This document shows, in pieces, positions 43,585 to 43,639 of a stretch of DNA of 43,639 bases. The DNA comes from Bacteroidaceae bacterium. GTDB taxonomy: Bacteria; Bacteroidota; Bacteroidia; Bacteroidales; Bacteroidaceae. Below the pieces are notes generated by a model. That model ran no database searches. It was not told the DNA's origin and saw only the letters and a list, made by a program, of their open reading frames with translations. How positions within the stretch are numbered: position 1 is the stretch's first letter; the number at the start of each line of letters is the position of its first letter. The position numbers were made by a program, and so were the translations under genes. The stretch covers positions 1 through 43,639 of the forward strand of contig JAKSLI010000023.1 of assembly GCA_024401305.1 (NCBI GenBank). Reading direction: 5' to 3'.

Positions 43585-43639
43585 TCACTACTGTCCACTA
43601 AAAATCGCTAATTGTTCTTTGAAATAATTGAAATATAGT

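Overview
The window looks like a chromosomal segment of a Bacteroidales bacterium, most likely Prevotella or a close relative. The evidence is the repeated Bacteroidetes-type promoter signature (TTTG or TTG, 19-20 bases, TAnnTTTG), LL-diaminopimelate aminotransferase (DapL), a long PurF paralogue, a CotH-domain exported protein with a C-terminal tail like those of type IX secretion, a DUF4038/GH140-type glycosidase and an Rpn-family nuclease. No rRNA, tRNA, CRISPR array or complete insertion sequence was recognised.

Layout. 1-4300: an accessory island on the minus strand, with a partial Rpn-family PD-(D/E)XK nuclease followed by five unrelated small proteins (three exported or lipoprotein, one membrane, one unknown), several ending in or next to a copy of a short palindromic repeat. 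4400-10200: mtnN, der and a very large GT117/DUF2723 membrane protein, all minus strand. 10400-13340, plus strand: the yceD-rpmF-fabH operon and a family 2 glycosyltransferase. 13378-20696, minus strand: dapL, gltD, gltB. 21007-24650: a CotH protein and about 1 kb of non-coding nested palindromes. 24653-29182, minus strand: pyrG, dapF, asnB. 29541-33301, plus strand: glnK, amt and a long purF paralogue. 33390-37102, minus strand: a GH140-like glycosidase and htpG. 37262-43584: a second accessory region with an HU-like remnant, a probable regulator, a AAA+ ATPase with duplicated winged-helix-like repeats, a small membrane protein, a remnant of a second AAA+ gene, an Asp-box miniprotein, a small coupled protein and a zinc-ribbon protein.

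The metabolic core centres on ammonia and glutamine: GOGAT (gltBD), PII and ammonium channel (glnK-amt), and three glutamine-amidotransferase enzymes (pyrG, asnB, purF), with lysine/peptidoglycan precursor genes dapL and dapF interleaved.

The most striking content is the repeats rather than a single gene. (1) Five intergenic gaps between co-directional genes are each filled, from stop codon to start codon, by a 169-213 base GC-rich element with complementary ends. (2) A short relative of this palindrome lies in frame inside mtnN and asnB, encoding the same peptide PLVGE(S/T)EG. (3) Several unrelated families of palindromes have arms built of 7-9 base tandem repeats and sit directly at gene ends, sometimes supplying the stop codon. 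(4) Short tandem repeats occur in frame in gltB, yceD and purF. The AAA+ region at the right end is the best candidate for an undescribed protein system. All family assignments come from reading motifs; no database search was run.
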